Positions 22,116 to 34,378 of a stretch of DNA of 64,000 bases are shown here, one piece after another. Under the pieces are notes generated by a model. That model was not told the DNA's origin, made no database searches, and was given only the letters and a program-made list of their open reading frames with translations. Position numbers and translations under genes: made by a program. The stretch's first letter is position 1. The number at the start of each line of letters is the position of its first letter. The DNA comes from Podospora pseudoanserina (Eukaryota; Ascomycota; Sordariomycetes; Sordariales; Podosporaceae): contig NC_085920.1 in NCBI RefSeq assembly GCF_035222485.1, positions 806,001-870,000 on the forward strand. Reading direction: 5' to 3'.

Positions 22116-23568
22116 GGTGTAAAACTGAGATATTGTCTTCAACTATGTACCATAAAGTAAACCACCAAACGGGAAACTTTTGAATACTTATCAATACTTT
22201 GCAAACACCCGCAGCCAACAATGCCAAAAAGTGATGAAATCACAAAATCACAAACGAAAACCTCTCTCCCTCCATGGTAGAGAGATAGTGGCCAAATCAC
22301 AAGCACCGTAACTCTCTACCCTCAATCCATTGGTTGAACCAAAAGCCATATGGCAGGCAGATAGATAACAAGCGCCCAAAAATGGGCGTTGATAAGAAAT
22401 TTCGAAGGATCTAAAATGCCGTAACAGTGATGGTAACATAGTGCTCTCCCTCTTAGATGTGAGTGGTGGTTCGAAAGCGCCTCAGGCAAGCTGTGCTGCA
22501 TGTAGCTTGCAGCCAACGGCATGGGTTCGGAGGTAGGCCGGGGATGAGCCTATTGGGTGGTTGCGTTATCGGATGTGGCTCTTTGGTTCTCGTCATCTAT
22601 CGGCGGATTGCTCATTGTCCCTGGGGAAAGCCTCATGGGCGTGGGGTAATATGTAATTTGAGGCTGAGAGTTGTCAATGTTGAGGGTCGGTCCGCCCGAG
22701 TATGTTCTTAGATGGGATTGAGTGGGAGATGTTGCTTGCATGGTAAAGCCATTCATTGGCTGTATGACAGGTGCAATCACATAAAATAGCCGAGTAATTG
22801 TGTCTGAAGGAATGTATGATAATGACCCGATTGATGCTGTAACGGTTCGAGTGCGGCATCTGTGTATCAGTGAGGTGGGATGATGCGTCCCTGCAGTTTG
22901 TGTAACCAATCATCCAGATATGCATCTCCAATCCACAACGCGAGGATCAATTAGTTGTTGAATGTGTACCTACGATATTGGCTGTGAAGACCCGAAGAGC
23001 AGGAAGTAAAGCTGGACCAGAGCCATTGGTATTAACTGACTTCCGTACCTAGTATGTTAATGTCATAAAATTATCCGTAATTCACCTAGCAGGAATATGA
23101 ACCATGAAGTTGTCTGCTTCCCCACATCCCGCTGGGGCAGGGTGCCATTGCATAAACCTTTATCAGACTGGACCTTCCAATCACCACTGCTATTGCAAGA
23201 CTGTATCGAATTTATAAGTCAGCAGTGTTCCTCTCACATCTGGGACACTGTCTCCAGCACCCATTTGCGCCGTTCCGGACAAACTACTGCACGTCATAGA
23301 TAACGGCTGCCAAACGTGGGGTACTAGTTGTTCGACAACGGCGACAAAGCTTGCTGCGAAGAAGGTTTCCGCGGAGACGAGAATGTATGAACTTGCAATG
23401 GAAATGTCTGTAGAGTTCTTCGGTAGCTCTTCCGCTCTATCCCAGGTATAAGCCTACTAACCATACTAATAAAAAAGCAGATAACCTCCCATATCGATAC
23501 CGACCATTAACCCTGGAAAATGCATGCCCACGCACGACCGCCCACAGCAGAATTGGAAAGCAGAAAAA
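22116..23568. other. intergenic region between permease and NPT1
   Basis: About 1.45 kb. Permease promoter on the left and NPT1 3' flank on the right. A minus-strand open frame around 22550-22900 is Ser/Thr/Pro-rich and vaguely protein-like, but has no ATG context, splice structure or domain I can support. Confidence 0.45.
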
Positions 23569-25072
23569 TCACTGCTTGGTGCTGTCGTCCTCGCGGCCCC
23601 ATCTCGCCGACTCATCGCCCTCTTGCCATTCTTTTTCGACATAGCCAAGTTGGCGCTTCACCTGCTGAACGGTCTCCTTGTCGCCAGTATTTTTGCCAAC
23701 GTTGTCACTAAATGTCCCTGTTAGCCACATTTCATTGGGCCACCAAGACTGATACTGACCTGATCTTGATGGCGGGCCTACCTGCCGCTGAGCTCAGCTT
23801 GATGACAATGTTGAGAGGCGTCGACTTCTTTCCGGTCGTTGTGTGAACGAAATCGTTGGTCAGGAATGTCCCAACACCAAATGTGGGCTGGAAACCCGCT
23901 TCCTCTGATACTTGCTTGTACTCCAAGCACCGGTCAATGTTGAGAGAATCGGAAAAGACAATGACCTTCTTGTCATGAATTCCCTGCTCATCATAAAACT
24001 TGCGCATAACCTTGACGAAAGTCTTGGGGTCTCCTGAGTCCTGTCGGACACCAGTGAAAACATCGGCGTATGTCTTTTCAGTCTTGGCCGGCTTGGTGGC
24101 CGAGGTCACCGCCGAGATGAAGGAATCAGCAACACTGGGCTTGCGGTCCGTGTGCTGGGGAGCCGGCTCTCCCAGATGTCTGACGGGTTTGCTGAAAGCC
24201 TTGAGAAACTCGGGAGTACCAAAGGTGTCGGTCAAAGCAATGCCGAGAACACCCTCACCGAAGCATTCAACCCAGCGGTAGAGAGCCTCCTCGGTAGAAA
24301 GTGTGTAATCACCGACGATAGCAGCAGTACCCATGAACCATTCGTGAGCGACGGTGCCCACTGGGGGGATGCCAAAGCGCATGGCAAGGTGAACGTTGCT
24401 GGTCCCTGACAGCTTTCCAGACCAGCCCTTCTTTCCCGCTTCCTTGCTGGCCTTGGTCAGGCCTCTGAAAACCAAAGCCTGGGTGTGATAGTCTCTCCGT
24501 CGACGGGTGCCGAATTCTGAAAACACACAACCGGCCTCGAGCAGGCGCATACCCTTCTCAAAAGCCTGCTCCTCTTGCCCATCATACGTCCAATCGGTAT
24601 CCATAAACTTGAAATAGGCTTCAGAGGTCAATGCCAACAGAGGGATTTCGTACAGAATCGTTTCCAGCCAGGTACCGTTGATCTTGATGTCCAACTCTCC
24701 AATGTCGTCCTCGGAACCAGTGTCCTCGCTACCTGGAGAGAAGGTGGTTGTTACTTGCTCCCTCGGCCGGAGGCGGAATTCGGAGAGAAACTCAAGATAT
24801 TCAGGGGTGAAATATGGGCAGTGCTGCTTGAGGTACTGGAGCTCCTCAGCTGACAAGGAAATATTGCCAAGCTTCCTGATCTGCTCCTCGAGCCAGTTGA
24901 AAGCCTTCCGTGAGAGCTTCTTCTCGGGGGTTCGGTTGGTGAAAGCATAGGTGACTGGTACATCTTTGTAATGCTTGAGGACGGCGCATTGCATCGTCAG
25001 CTTGTACAAATCTGTATCCAGAAAAGAGATGACACCCTCTGGGTAGGGTGAACCGCTGTTGAAGTTAATCAT
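23569..25072 (-). CDS. NPT1: nicotinate phosphoribosyltransferase
   Basis: Two exons, 25072-23760 and 23707-23569, with a 52-nt intron (23759-23708, GTCAGT...TTTAG), give 483 aa. N-terminal [18 protein letters not shown] and YAFTNRTP are family signatures. SEFGTRRR lies at about 185-192. [13 protein letters not shown] contains His243, which by family knowledge is the autophosphorylated histidine. [21 protein letters not shown] and [11 protein letters not shown] follow and build the phosphoribosyl-binding core. The small second exon gives the charged C-terminus ending DDSTKQ. The enzyme converts nicotinate and PRPP to nicotinate mononucleotide using ATP, in the Preiss-Handler NAD salvage route. 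It is divergently transcribed from UTP4, 731 bases away. An insertion around residues 305-330 (Thr/Ser/Lys-rich) looks like a fungal loop. Confidence 0.95.
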
Positions 25073-25803
25073 AGTGTATGATGACTTTTGTTGCTACAGG
25101 AAAGACTGAGGTAGGTTGGGTTCTGGTGGAAAATTGTGTGCTTCAAAAACAAGCTTCCTAGGTAAGAAGGTAGGTAGGTCCACAGGCAGGTGACCGTTCA
25201 AGAGAGACTGAAATATGCGGCGCCTCTTGGCTTTTGAAACGTGTAGGCTCTAGGAGGCGTTGGGTGGCTTGGTGAAATTGACAATGATTCAGAAGGACAG
25301 AAGAGAAAAGTAAGAGAACTAGCAATCTCTAGGTTGTTTGGCTGCCTCTCAACCTCCGTTTCTCTCCAACCTCTCGACAGAATGCCTCGGTGTGTGGACG
25401 ATGACACAACCCCTCCAAACGGGAGCGATTGCAGCGTGGGGTTGGTGGGCACGGCATGTTTTCCGAACAATTTACTGGCACGAGTGTCACCTTTGTGATC
25501 CATGTTTTCTGTAGCACGGTCGGTGGTGTTGAAAGGCCCACTTGGAGTGCACGAACCACAGCTTAATTGACTGACCGACTTCACCGACTGGGAGCTTGGC
25601 TAACGGATTGAAGCGGCAGAAAAAAAAAAGTTCACAGGCAGCTTCACTGGTCGCGACAGAGGAAAGCGCCCCGCCAAATAGCAGTAACCCAAAGAAAAAC
25701 AGAATTGTCAACCAACTCAACCAGCTGCGCGCGCCGAGATATACACCTTTTTTTCTTACCTTTCCCCTCGCCGACGCCCGAGGCCGACGACCAAGTCGGA
25801 AAA
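25073..25803. promoter_or_regulatory. divergent promoter region NPT1 / UTP4
   Basis: 731 bases between head-to-head start codons. It contains an A-run at 25620-25629 and GTAGGTAGGT near 25170. A pyrimidine-rich stretch precedes the UTP4 ATG. No specific operator could be assigned. Confidence 0.5.
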
Positions 25804-28497
25804 ATGGATATCCACCGGTGCCGTTTTGTGCAATATCCTCCCCAAGCCATCAATTCCGTCGCCTTTACACATTCCTCGCTTCCCTCGACCAGCGCGGGCA
25901 AGAAATATCTACAGAAACATGTCCAGGTCCGGCTGGCCATAGGAAGGGCAAATGGCGACATTGAGATCTGGAACCCCGCCAATGGCGTGTGGCATCAAGA
26001 ACTCGTGATTCCTGGGGGTGAAGACCGCAGCGTCGATGGCTTAGTCTGGGTTACGGATCCTGATGAGGAGATGACTGATGGCAAAATCATCTATGGAAAA
26101 TCGAGATTGTTCAGCATTGGGTACAGCAACGAGATCACCGAATGGGATCTGGAAAAGGCCAGAGCCAAGGTACACGCGAGCGGGCAGCACGGCGACATCT
26201 GGTGTCTGGGTGTCCAGCCACTCCCCAACAAGGCGACTGTCAACACCAGCCGGAAGCTTGTCGCAGGCACCGCTGATGGCAACCTGGTTCTCTACTCGAT
26301 CGAGGACGGCGATCTCAAGTTCGAGAAGAGTTTGATCAGAACACCTTCCAAGAAGGTCAAGTTTGTCAGCATCACCTTCCAAAACCGAAACGTCGTCGTC
26401 GTCGGCTGCTCCAACAGCACAATATGCGCATATGATATCCGGAACGGGGAGCTGGTGAGACAGATGTCCCTGGGCGCAGATCTTTCGGGAGGTCCTAAGA
26501 GTATCATTGTCTGGGCTGTGAAGTGCCTTCCTAATGGCGACATCGTCTCAGGCGACTCGACCGGCCAGGTGCGCATCTACGATGGCAAGACCTATACTCA
26601 GGCGCAAAGAATCCAGAGTCACAGCCAGGATGTCCTGAGCTTGGCTGTTGCCTCTGATGGATCCAAGATCTTCTCTGGCGGCATGGACAGAAAGACCTCG
26701 GTGTTCATCCAGGTTCCTGGGCAAAACCGCCGGTGGAGCAAAAAGTATCACAGGAGATATCACACGCATGATGTCAAGGCGATGGCTTCTTTCGAGGGCA
26801 AGGGCATGAGCGTGCTGGTATCTGGCGGTATGTTTTGATCGGATAACCGTTGCCCCGAATTGCAAACTGACAAGATCATGATAACAGGTCCCGACGGCAA
26901 CCCCGTGGTGATGCCCTTGCGCATGGCCGGAAACGAGAACCATAGAACATTGCCTAATCTTCCACAAGCATCTGCCGTGGAGAGTGCTCCTAAGGCGCGC
27001 TTCATGCTCAGCTGGTGGGGGAACGAGGTCCGACTCTGGCACCTGCCCAGCCCAGCCCAGCAAATCCTCCACGACGCGTCCGCCACACAAAACTTCACCT
27101 CGCAGAGCCTGCGCAAGAACCGCAAGCTTCTCGCAAAGATCTTGGTCAGGGGCGAATCTCATATTTCATCCGCCACCATCAGCGAAGATGGTAAGCTCCT
27201 TGCTGCCGCCACCTCTACAGACATCAAAGTCTTCCAGCTCAATTACGCCACTGGCCAGCCACTCGAGATCAAGAAGATCGATCTTGATACTTCTGGCCAA
27301 GGCGCGTCCAAGGTCCAGATTGCGCCCAACAAGCAATGGATCTCGTGGGTTGAGGATGGAAGCAAGGTCATGATCGCCAAGGTTCAACCTACCGAAGACG
27401 GCAGCTACACCATCTCGTCTCCTTCAAAACTCGCCCGTCTTAGACGTCAGATCTCCAAGAACCTCCTTCTTGGTGGGCTCGGCAACTACAACAGGAACAT
27501 CACCCAACTCACCTTTTCCCCCAACAGCAAAATGCTCGCCGCTGCCGACTTGGCCGGGTACATGGACACCTGGGTATTACGCGTCCCCGGGGACGCCCCT
27601 TTGACCAACGGCACGACGACGGCCCACCACTCTGATGACGAGGCCTCATCCGATGACTCTTCGTCAGACGAGTCCTCTTCTGAGTCCTCGGCGGACCCCA
27701 ACGCGGAGCGCTGGACCCGCAGCCCCAACGCCCGTCTCCTTCCCAAGCTCTCCTCTGTCCCTGTGGTGTTGTCGTTTTCTCCGAGGGATGATTACTCCCT
27801 CTTGGTGGTGACCATCCAGAAGCAGGTCCTTGTGTTCAGCGCCCTCCAGGGGGTGCTGTCCGAGTGGTCGAGGAGGAACACGTACCCCAAGCTCCCCGAG
27901 CGGTTCAGGATTACGAGGGACGTCATGAAGGGCGTTGTCTGGCAAGGGGAGAGGATCTGGCTTTGGGGTGTGAGCAGCTTGTTCATGCTGGACTTGTCTA
28001 GAGATTTGGAGTTTGCCGAGGGTGCGACTGTTGTCAAGGGGAAGAAGGACAGGTCCAAGAAGAGGAAGAGGGTTGACGGGAGCGGTGCGGGGGGGAAGAT
28101 GGAAGAGAGGGAGGTGATTGGGCCGCAGGTGGTGAAGAAGATGGTGCAGGGGGAGGATGGGGAGACGAGGTGGGAGGAGATGGAGCTGGATGGGGAGGAT
28201 GACTGGGCGAGTACAGCTGGGGGGAGTGAGTTTGAGGATGATGAGGAGGAAGGGGGTGAGCTGATGAAGTTGAGACAGGGGGAGGAGGAACATGAGGAGG
28301 AGGAGGGGGCTAATGGGACTGTGGCGGTTGCGGAAAAGGACAAGAAGGCGAGGTGGTGGTTTACGTATCAGTTTAGGCCGATATTGGGGGTTGTCGGGCT
28401 TGGGGAGGAGGAGAGTGAGATTGCTGTTGTGGAGAGGCCGGTGGAGGCGGATGGGGGTAAGGAGAGGTATTTTGGGGAGGGGGAGTGGGAGAGGTGA
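25804..28497 (+). CDS. UTP4: U3 snoRNP t-UTP subunit Utp4 (cirhin-type WD40 protein)
   Basis: Exons 25804-26827 and 26888-28497, separated by a 60-nt intron (GTATGT...AACAG), give 877 aa. The N-terminus MDIHRCRFVQYPPQAINSVA is typical of Utp4. WD-like repeats follow (LAIGRANGDIEIWNP, LFSIGYSNEITEWDL, AGTADGNLVLYSI, GCSNSTICAYDI, SGDSTGQVRIYD, FSGGMDRKTSVF), and a second propeller lies in exon 2 (ARFMLSWWGNEVRLWHLP, KLLAAATSTDIKVFQL). An acidic Ser/Asp/Glu loop lies near residues 585-610 and another acidic region near 770-830. By family knowledge it acts in the nucleolus within the small-subunit processome, linking rDNA transcription to 18S pre-rRNA processing. The start is set by the conserved N-terminus. 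Coding-strand composition turns strongly G-rich after about 27850. Confidence 0.92.
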
Positions 28498-31400
28498 ATG
28501 TGAGGAGGCTTACGACGACGTTGAGGGGGTAGTCTTGGACATGAGCCGGGTGGATTGTCCAGATCTGGTGAAGGCATTGCGATAGGTTGCCTTTACGGTC
28601 AGAGGACAGTGTGTGGGATTGCACAAGAGATGTAGATGGTTTCTGTAACTAAATGGCTTTTCGAGTTTCTAAAAAGATGGGAGTTTTATGTAATGGAATA
28701 ATCGAGCTGGTTAGATGGTATCCGTTTGGTGTGCGTGATGTAGAAGATGGCGTGTTGGTATGCTTTGATGCAGGTATTTCATTCAATGTTGATGATACTG
28801 CCAGTCAGTCACATCTTCAAGTTCTGTTGATTTGTCTGTCTGACCTCAAGCAAGCACACAAATCAACTACCTATCTACCTTATCCCTGGGGGGGCAGGAC
28901 AGACATTAGTGGTGTCTCCCTCCTCCATCACTTCCATCCTCTGAACTACTCTAATACCTCCGAAACCTCACATTTCCCACCCCCACACTGCCTAGGTACC
29001 TTGTAGCCGTCGGGGAGCCGGACGATCAACATCCCCCTCGGCCTTTTTTCTTCCCTACTAGTCGTAGATGGAGAGAGGTAGGTATGTATCACAGCATCTC
29101 TCGGTTCGAACTTGAGCAACCTAGGGAAAAGTATACCCGCTTCATCAAGTGGACTAGGTAGGTCTAGAACAACCAGAGCAAGGTAGGGAGGGAGCGGTGG
29201 TGTCAAAGGATAAAAGCAGTAGTATCACCGTGTACTGCAGGTCGGTTGTCTGCTGATAATGGGGCATCATCATTCAATCGTCTTCCACGTATTACGACAA
29301 CGGTCGAGGTGGTGTCACTGGTTTGTATGTCTACGTTGCGTAGGCATTTGCCGGCTTGTCCGAGACATTTTTATTCAGTACAGTAGACATCATCTCGGCC
29401 GGGTGAACAAGCTACTTGATCTGAATTCGCCGTCTCCAGGGTCCGTAGGTTTGATCTCCATCCTGAGAGTATCCCTCAAGCAGGTGAATAGACCATCTTT
29501 CATAAACCTATCCATACTCCCTGACCGGGTCAGGCCGGAGCGGGGAGCCTCACATCCGAACAAGCAAGCAGCAGGCCCGGGTATGTAAGATGTTCCTTTT
29601 CCGGTCTTAGTGCCACGACGAGGGGGGAGGAGGCTCTTGAGCCAAACGAGTTGGTTGGTTGGTTGGCTGGCTGGGTCGGGTGGGTTGGGAAGAAATTTCA
29701 GAGAGACGCGCGTCCTGTCCTGGCCATTGCTTGTTCACTGACTGTGGGTTTGCTTGATGGCTTCTTGATCCAGTTTGGGGTTGCGGCCTGGTGGGGAATG
29801 TTGGAGCCAAGAAGAGGTTAGGAGCGAGTTTGGTTGTTGGTGGAGAGTTGCGTACAAGGAGCGGTGTTGAGTTCTCAAGTCTTGATCTTGCTGTGTTACT
29901 GAGAAGCCAGGTAGAGCTTCGGGCGGTGTCTTTGATCATGTTGGTGCTGCTTTGGGGTTCGGGTCCTTCTGAAGCCCTCGACAGCAAGTGGTGGCCGAAA
30001 GGAGCATCTGGATGACCGAGCTCGACATGAATGATTAACCTTCCACGTATGAACCTTGATATGACCGAGATCGAGACGGGGAGACGTGGTATAGCGGCCC
30101 GAACGGGAGCACGGGATGTTAAAGGAGACGTACGAGCCGTTCATACCGAAACTGGACCGACAGCTCTACGCTCATCATTATGAGATGACACCGGGCAATC
30201 TGCATGCCAGTCATATCAACCCCAAAGCCAGGAGACTACCGCTCCCGTGTCCCCCACGAACAATATAACCATCCTGATACCTTCCTGTGCTATTCGGGGA
30301 GGTTTGGGATATGGTCCCTGCCCCAAATCATGTGTCAGGTTGCAAGAGGTCGTCCACGTAAGACACGGTTACAAGCGTGCTCCTAAAGGGGAGCGGTCGA
30401 GTCTGCCGGGTGCGTGGGCCATCGAACGGCTTCTTATAAAGTGACAAAGTGCCAAGACCGAGACTAATCAATCTGGATTCTGCAACGCCTACCCATTGTC
30501 TGCCCGGATTTTCGAGAGCAGAGGGGGTTATCAAGACATCCGAAACAAGAGAAAGATAACAGGAGATGGCTGACACAAACAGGTTGTTGTGGCCCTAGAC
30601 GACCTCGGCAACGAATGAGCGACGTGCAGTGGTCTGGAAGGCGTAGAAGGCTGGCAGGCTGGCAGACCAGAAGGCTGACGAAATGGTTGATTCATCATGT
30701 TGTCTGGCTGTCTGGGGAGTAAACGGCGTGGCGGCCATCTGCAAAAGTCAGATGAAGAGGGTCAAGGCGCCGCGTAATCGCTGCCCTGAACGCCACTGCA
30801 GACACACCCCTCTCTAGCCACAGTGTTCCCGGTTGGCTGGGCCTTCTTTCTTACACTGTGTTGACGACTTGGTTCTAAGTGAGCGCTGACCAGTATGATC
30901 CTCTCATGCTCTGCTGCCCCAAGTTATGTTGGAGATCAACGTATTCGTGTAGGCCTCATTGCGACCTGTGGAGCACAAGAACGGTTGATCCATGCTGCTA
31001 ATGTCTTTCGTTTCTCGCCGTCTCCTGACTGATTGATGACCGGACTGGTTCGGGGGCACTGGAAGTCGTCAGTGCTGGTCCATGCTTGAGTAACCTCGAG
31101 GAGGTCATTCGATGGCTTTTTTCATCCCGTTTGGGGAAGGAAGTTTTGGTGAGTGGCAACAAGGCGTCAGCTCATGTTGAATCGCCGTGTCAGCAGTCGC
31201 GAGTCGAGAACAGATGAACTATAGCGTCGAGGAGGTGGAAAAGATCAAATGTTGGATATCACATTGTACACTCATGATCCTGGCTGGCACAGTGTGCCGG
31301 GGAGCGGCTCTTGTTAGGTAGTGGAGGCAGCAAGGCCAAACGGTTGCTAAAAGTGTTGACGCCTTTTTGCCTGTTGCTTCAACCGCCCAACAGTAAATGG

Positions 31401-32221
31401 TCAGTGAGGATATCACAGAGTGCTTGGCGGTATTAATAGTACGGGACCGATTCGGTTGTGTAATGTTGGACACCTGCACACACAATGGACAATGGCATTC
31501 GGATTCGAGATGACCATTCTGGAATCTACAGCTGCTTGATGAGAAGGAAGAAAGAGTCGGAAGGACCGTGATTGGCTGGACTAGATCTCCCAGCCACAAT
31601 CGGGAAGTGGGTAGAGGCTAATAAGCCACGCCTCGTCATCCTAGACTGTGGATCATCTTCAGTGTCTGACTGCAACCCAGCGACAAGCGAGGCGATCATC
31701 TGTTGTTCAGTTTCCGGAGGATTTCGAGAGGGAAAGTGTAGATATATAGGAACGGGGAAATCGTAACGAAAAATGACTCCGTTCCGAATGGATGGACCCT
31801 GATATTTGGCAGCGTCTTGGTGTTCTCTTGGGTGATGCTTGAGGCGGAGGCCGATGCGTGTGCAAGACGTCTTTGGGGCGGAGGGATCTGGCAACGGCCG
31901 TTGATTGGCCCGGGCGTGGGTGAGAACGCGCGTCCAGTCCAGTCTGGCACCCAAGACGCCTCTTCTCCGTGCGTCCCCCTCCTCCCTCACTTGCTGTTTG
32001 TTCCCTAGCGCAGATGCCAGATGCATCGACACCCCCTCGGCAGAAGACATTTGACTCTTGAGCATACGTACTGCAGTCTTCGTAGTAGTGTAGAAAAGGC
32101 AATCCTCTGATCTGAACAGAACCAGACCAGGCGGCCCGAAAGGGGAAACGAAATCGTTTATGTACTGCCACGCAACACTCGGAGTGTGCGATTAGGAGGG
32201 CCATACGTATGCCAGCCATCC

Positions 32222-32252
<31 letters not shown>

Positions 32253-32952
32253 CCACTGTCTCCCTCCCCACCCCCATCTGCACCTCAGCTTTATCCCCCC
32301 TTGTCTCCTCCGGGCCACCCTCTGGCTCCCGCAACCCTGTCTTTTGTCTGCCTGGCCCTCCGCCATCTTCAAACCAATCCGTACCTACCCTACACATCCT
32401 CGTCACTCCCAGAGCCTGCGAGGCCTGTTCCTCGAACTGCTCAAACCACGAAACCGCATCCGCTCCTGTTCCGACAAGGAGACGCCTGGTTGTCAAACAG
32501 CGAGGTCTAAAGGTCGACTATAGTGGGTGAAGAAAGGAGGACGACATTAATACGTAGCGACAATTCGCAATCCGCAATTAGGCGCCGGGAAGGAAAGACC
32601 AACACCACCGGCCATCATCGAATTCTCTACCTCTTCACGACGACAACATTTGCTACGACGTACGCCCGAGACGAGGAACGGGCAACGAGACAGACACGCG
32701 TGCCGTGTGTACGACTGGTCCACGAAAGCGTGGCGATATTTGGACGACGGTTCAGCAAACGATTGCGGGCTGCTGACGTTGCTGGGAGCCTGAAAGTGGA
32801 TAGTAGTCAACACTACCCCCCTTGATTGCTGCGCACTCGTTATAACCGTCATTCGCACATTGGGCGCTGCTTAGAACCAACTACAGCTATTGCACTGTCA
32901 AACGCGTCTTTGCACAACGGCTGCGACACACCTCCGTCGCCGAGACTACATC
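28498..32952. other. large intergenic region
   Basis: About 4.45 kb with no supportable gene. Contents include TACCTA/TAGGTA-type motifs near 28868, 29077 and 29155, and a CCAACC-like tract near 29650-29670. A (CA)n microsatellite lies at 32225-32252. An open minus-strand frame of 179 codons (31526-32065) and an overlapping plus-strand frame were seen, but neither has a family signal. The right end is the PNG1 promoter. Confidence 0.5.
32225..32252 (+). repeat. (AC)n microsatellite
   Basis: About 14 uninterrupted AC dinucleotides, 0.7 kb upstream of the PNG1 start. Likely length-variable between strains. Confidence 0.93.
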
Positions 32953-34378
32953 ATGGCTGCCGACCGGGGAAGTGCCCCTCCGGGCTCGGGCCAGTTTGGG
33001 GAGGAATGGGCTCACGACCTCAGAGTTCAATTCGAGCAACTATTGCGGACGAAGCGCCTGAACGAACTTCAAACATCATCGCGGTCCGGATCCTCATCTA
33101 GGGCTTCATCCGTTGGCCCCGACGGTACCTATGCCTCGGGCTCCTCACAAGCACCTCCACCATCATACTCCGCCGTCCGAAACCTTCCCAAGGTTCCTCG
33201 AGCACCAGCGCCCAACGACGCAGCATCCATCAAGTTTAGAAACTTGCTTATCTCGCTTTCAGCGACCCCCACCAAATATGAAAACCCGGGTCTGCTCGAC
33301 GAGGCTCTTCAAGTCATTCCATTGGATAGAATATACGGCGAGGCGGAAGAAGAGACTCAAGTATTGCAAGCGCAGGCTGAGAGCATGGGCGATGGGAGGA
33401 AACCAGAATGGGGCTATCAAGATTGCGTCATTCGCGCACTTCTCAGGTACGTCTCGGACATGTTCTAGGTCCCTGCCCCAAATAATCGCTAACTCGCTAT
33501 CTTCTAGATGGTTCAAGAGACAGTTCTTCACATGGGTCAACAATCCTCCATGTCCCATCTGCCTTTCACCAACAGTTGCCAAGGGTATGACCCCACCTAT
33601 GCCGGAGGAGAAAGCTTGTGGCGCTTTGCGCGTAGAGCTCTACCAGTGTGCCAGCCAGCATTGTGGAGCATATGAGAGGTTTCCCCGGTACAGCGACGTG
33701 TGGCGCTTGCTGCAGACAAGACGCGGACGTTGCGGTGAGTGGGCTAACTGCTTCAGCATGCTTTGCCGGGCAGTCGGTGGGCGAGTACGCTGGGTATGGA
33801 ATGCCGAGGACCACGTATGGACCGAGGTATACTCGGAGCATCAGAAGCGGTGGGTTCATGTGGATGCGTGCGAGGAGTCTTGGGACAACCCACGACTTTA
33901 CACGGAGGGCTGGGGCAAGAAGATGTCCTACTGCATCGCCTTCTCCATCGACGGTGCCACCGATGTTACGAGACGCTACGTGCGGAAGATGGAATGCTAC
34001 AACGACCGCAGCCGATGCCCAGAAGAGGTCTTGCTTTATATATTACAAGAAATCAAGCACCTGAGGCGGGCCAACATGCCCAAAGAGGATCGGTTCCGGC
34101 TGGAAAAGGAGGACTCGAGGGAGGACCGCGAATTGCGCAGCTATGTGGTTGCGTCCATCACACAGGCGGTGACCGAGCTTGTCCCAGGACAAGTCAATAC
34201 CAGCAGCCAGCGAGCAACCCCGACCAACGACGATACCAAGGTGCCTGTCTCCGCTGACCTACCCGTCCGCCAAAGTGGAAATGCCGAGTGGGTGGCTGCT
34301 CGCGGAGAAAACGGGCAACGAAATCAACAAAATCAACGGTTCCAACCGCCACATAACCAAGGACCACGGTTCCCTTAA
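32953..34378 (+). CDS. PNG1: peptide:N-glycanase-like protein PNG1 (transglutaminase fold)
   Basis: Exons 32953-33446 and 33508-34378 with a 61-nt intron (GTACGT...TTCTAG) give 454 aa. After a Ser/Pro-rich N-terminus, a zinc-binding part shows C180-P-I-C183 and C212-x4-C217 followed by YERFPRYSD. The transglutaminase-like core has RRGRC240GEWANCF, EDH267VWTEVY and WVHVD284ACEESWDNP, then [13 protein letters not shown] and DVTRRYVR. The Cys-His-Asp spacing (27 and 17 residues) equals that of active yeast Png1. The C-terminus is Gln/Asn-rich. Active family members remove N-glycans from misfolded glycoproteins exported from the ER. As I recall, Neurospora and Aspergillus orthologues carry Val in place of the catalytic Cys and are inactive, yet the Neurospora protein is needed for polarity. 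Here the codon at 33731-33733 is TGC, so the Cys is present. Confidence 0.93.

Noticed and set aside
31526-32065. A 179-codon minus-strand open frame upstream of PNG1
   Set aside because: No family signal, competing open frame on the other strand, and low-complexity composition.
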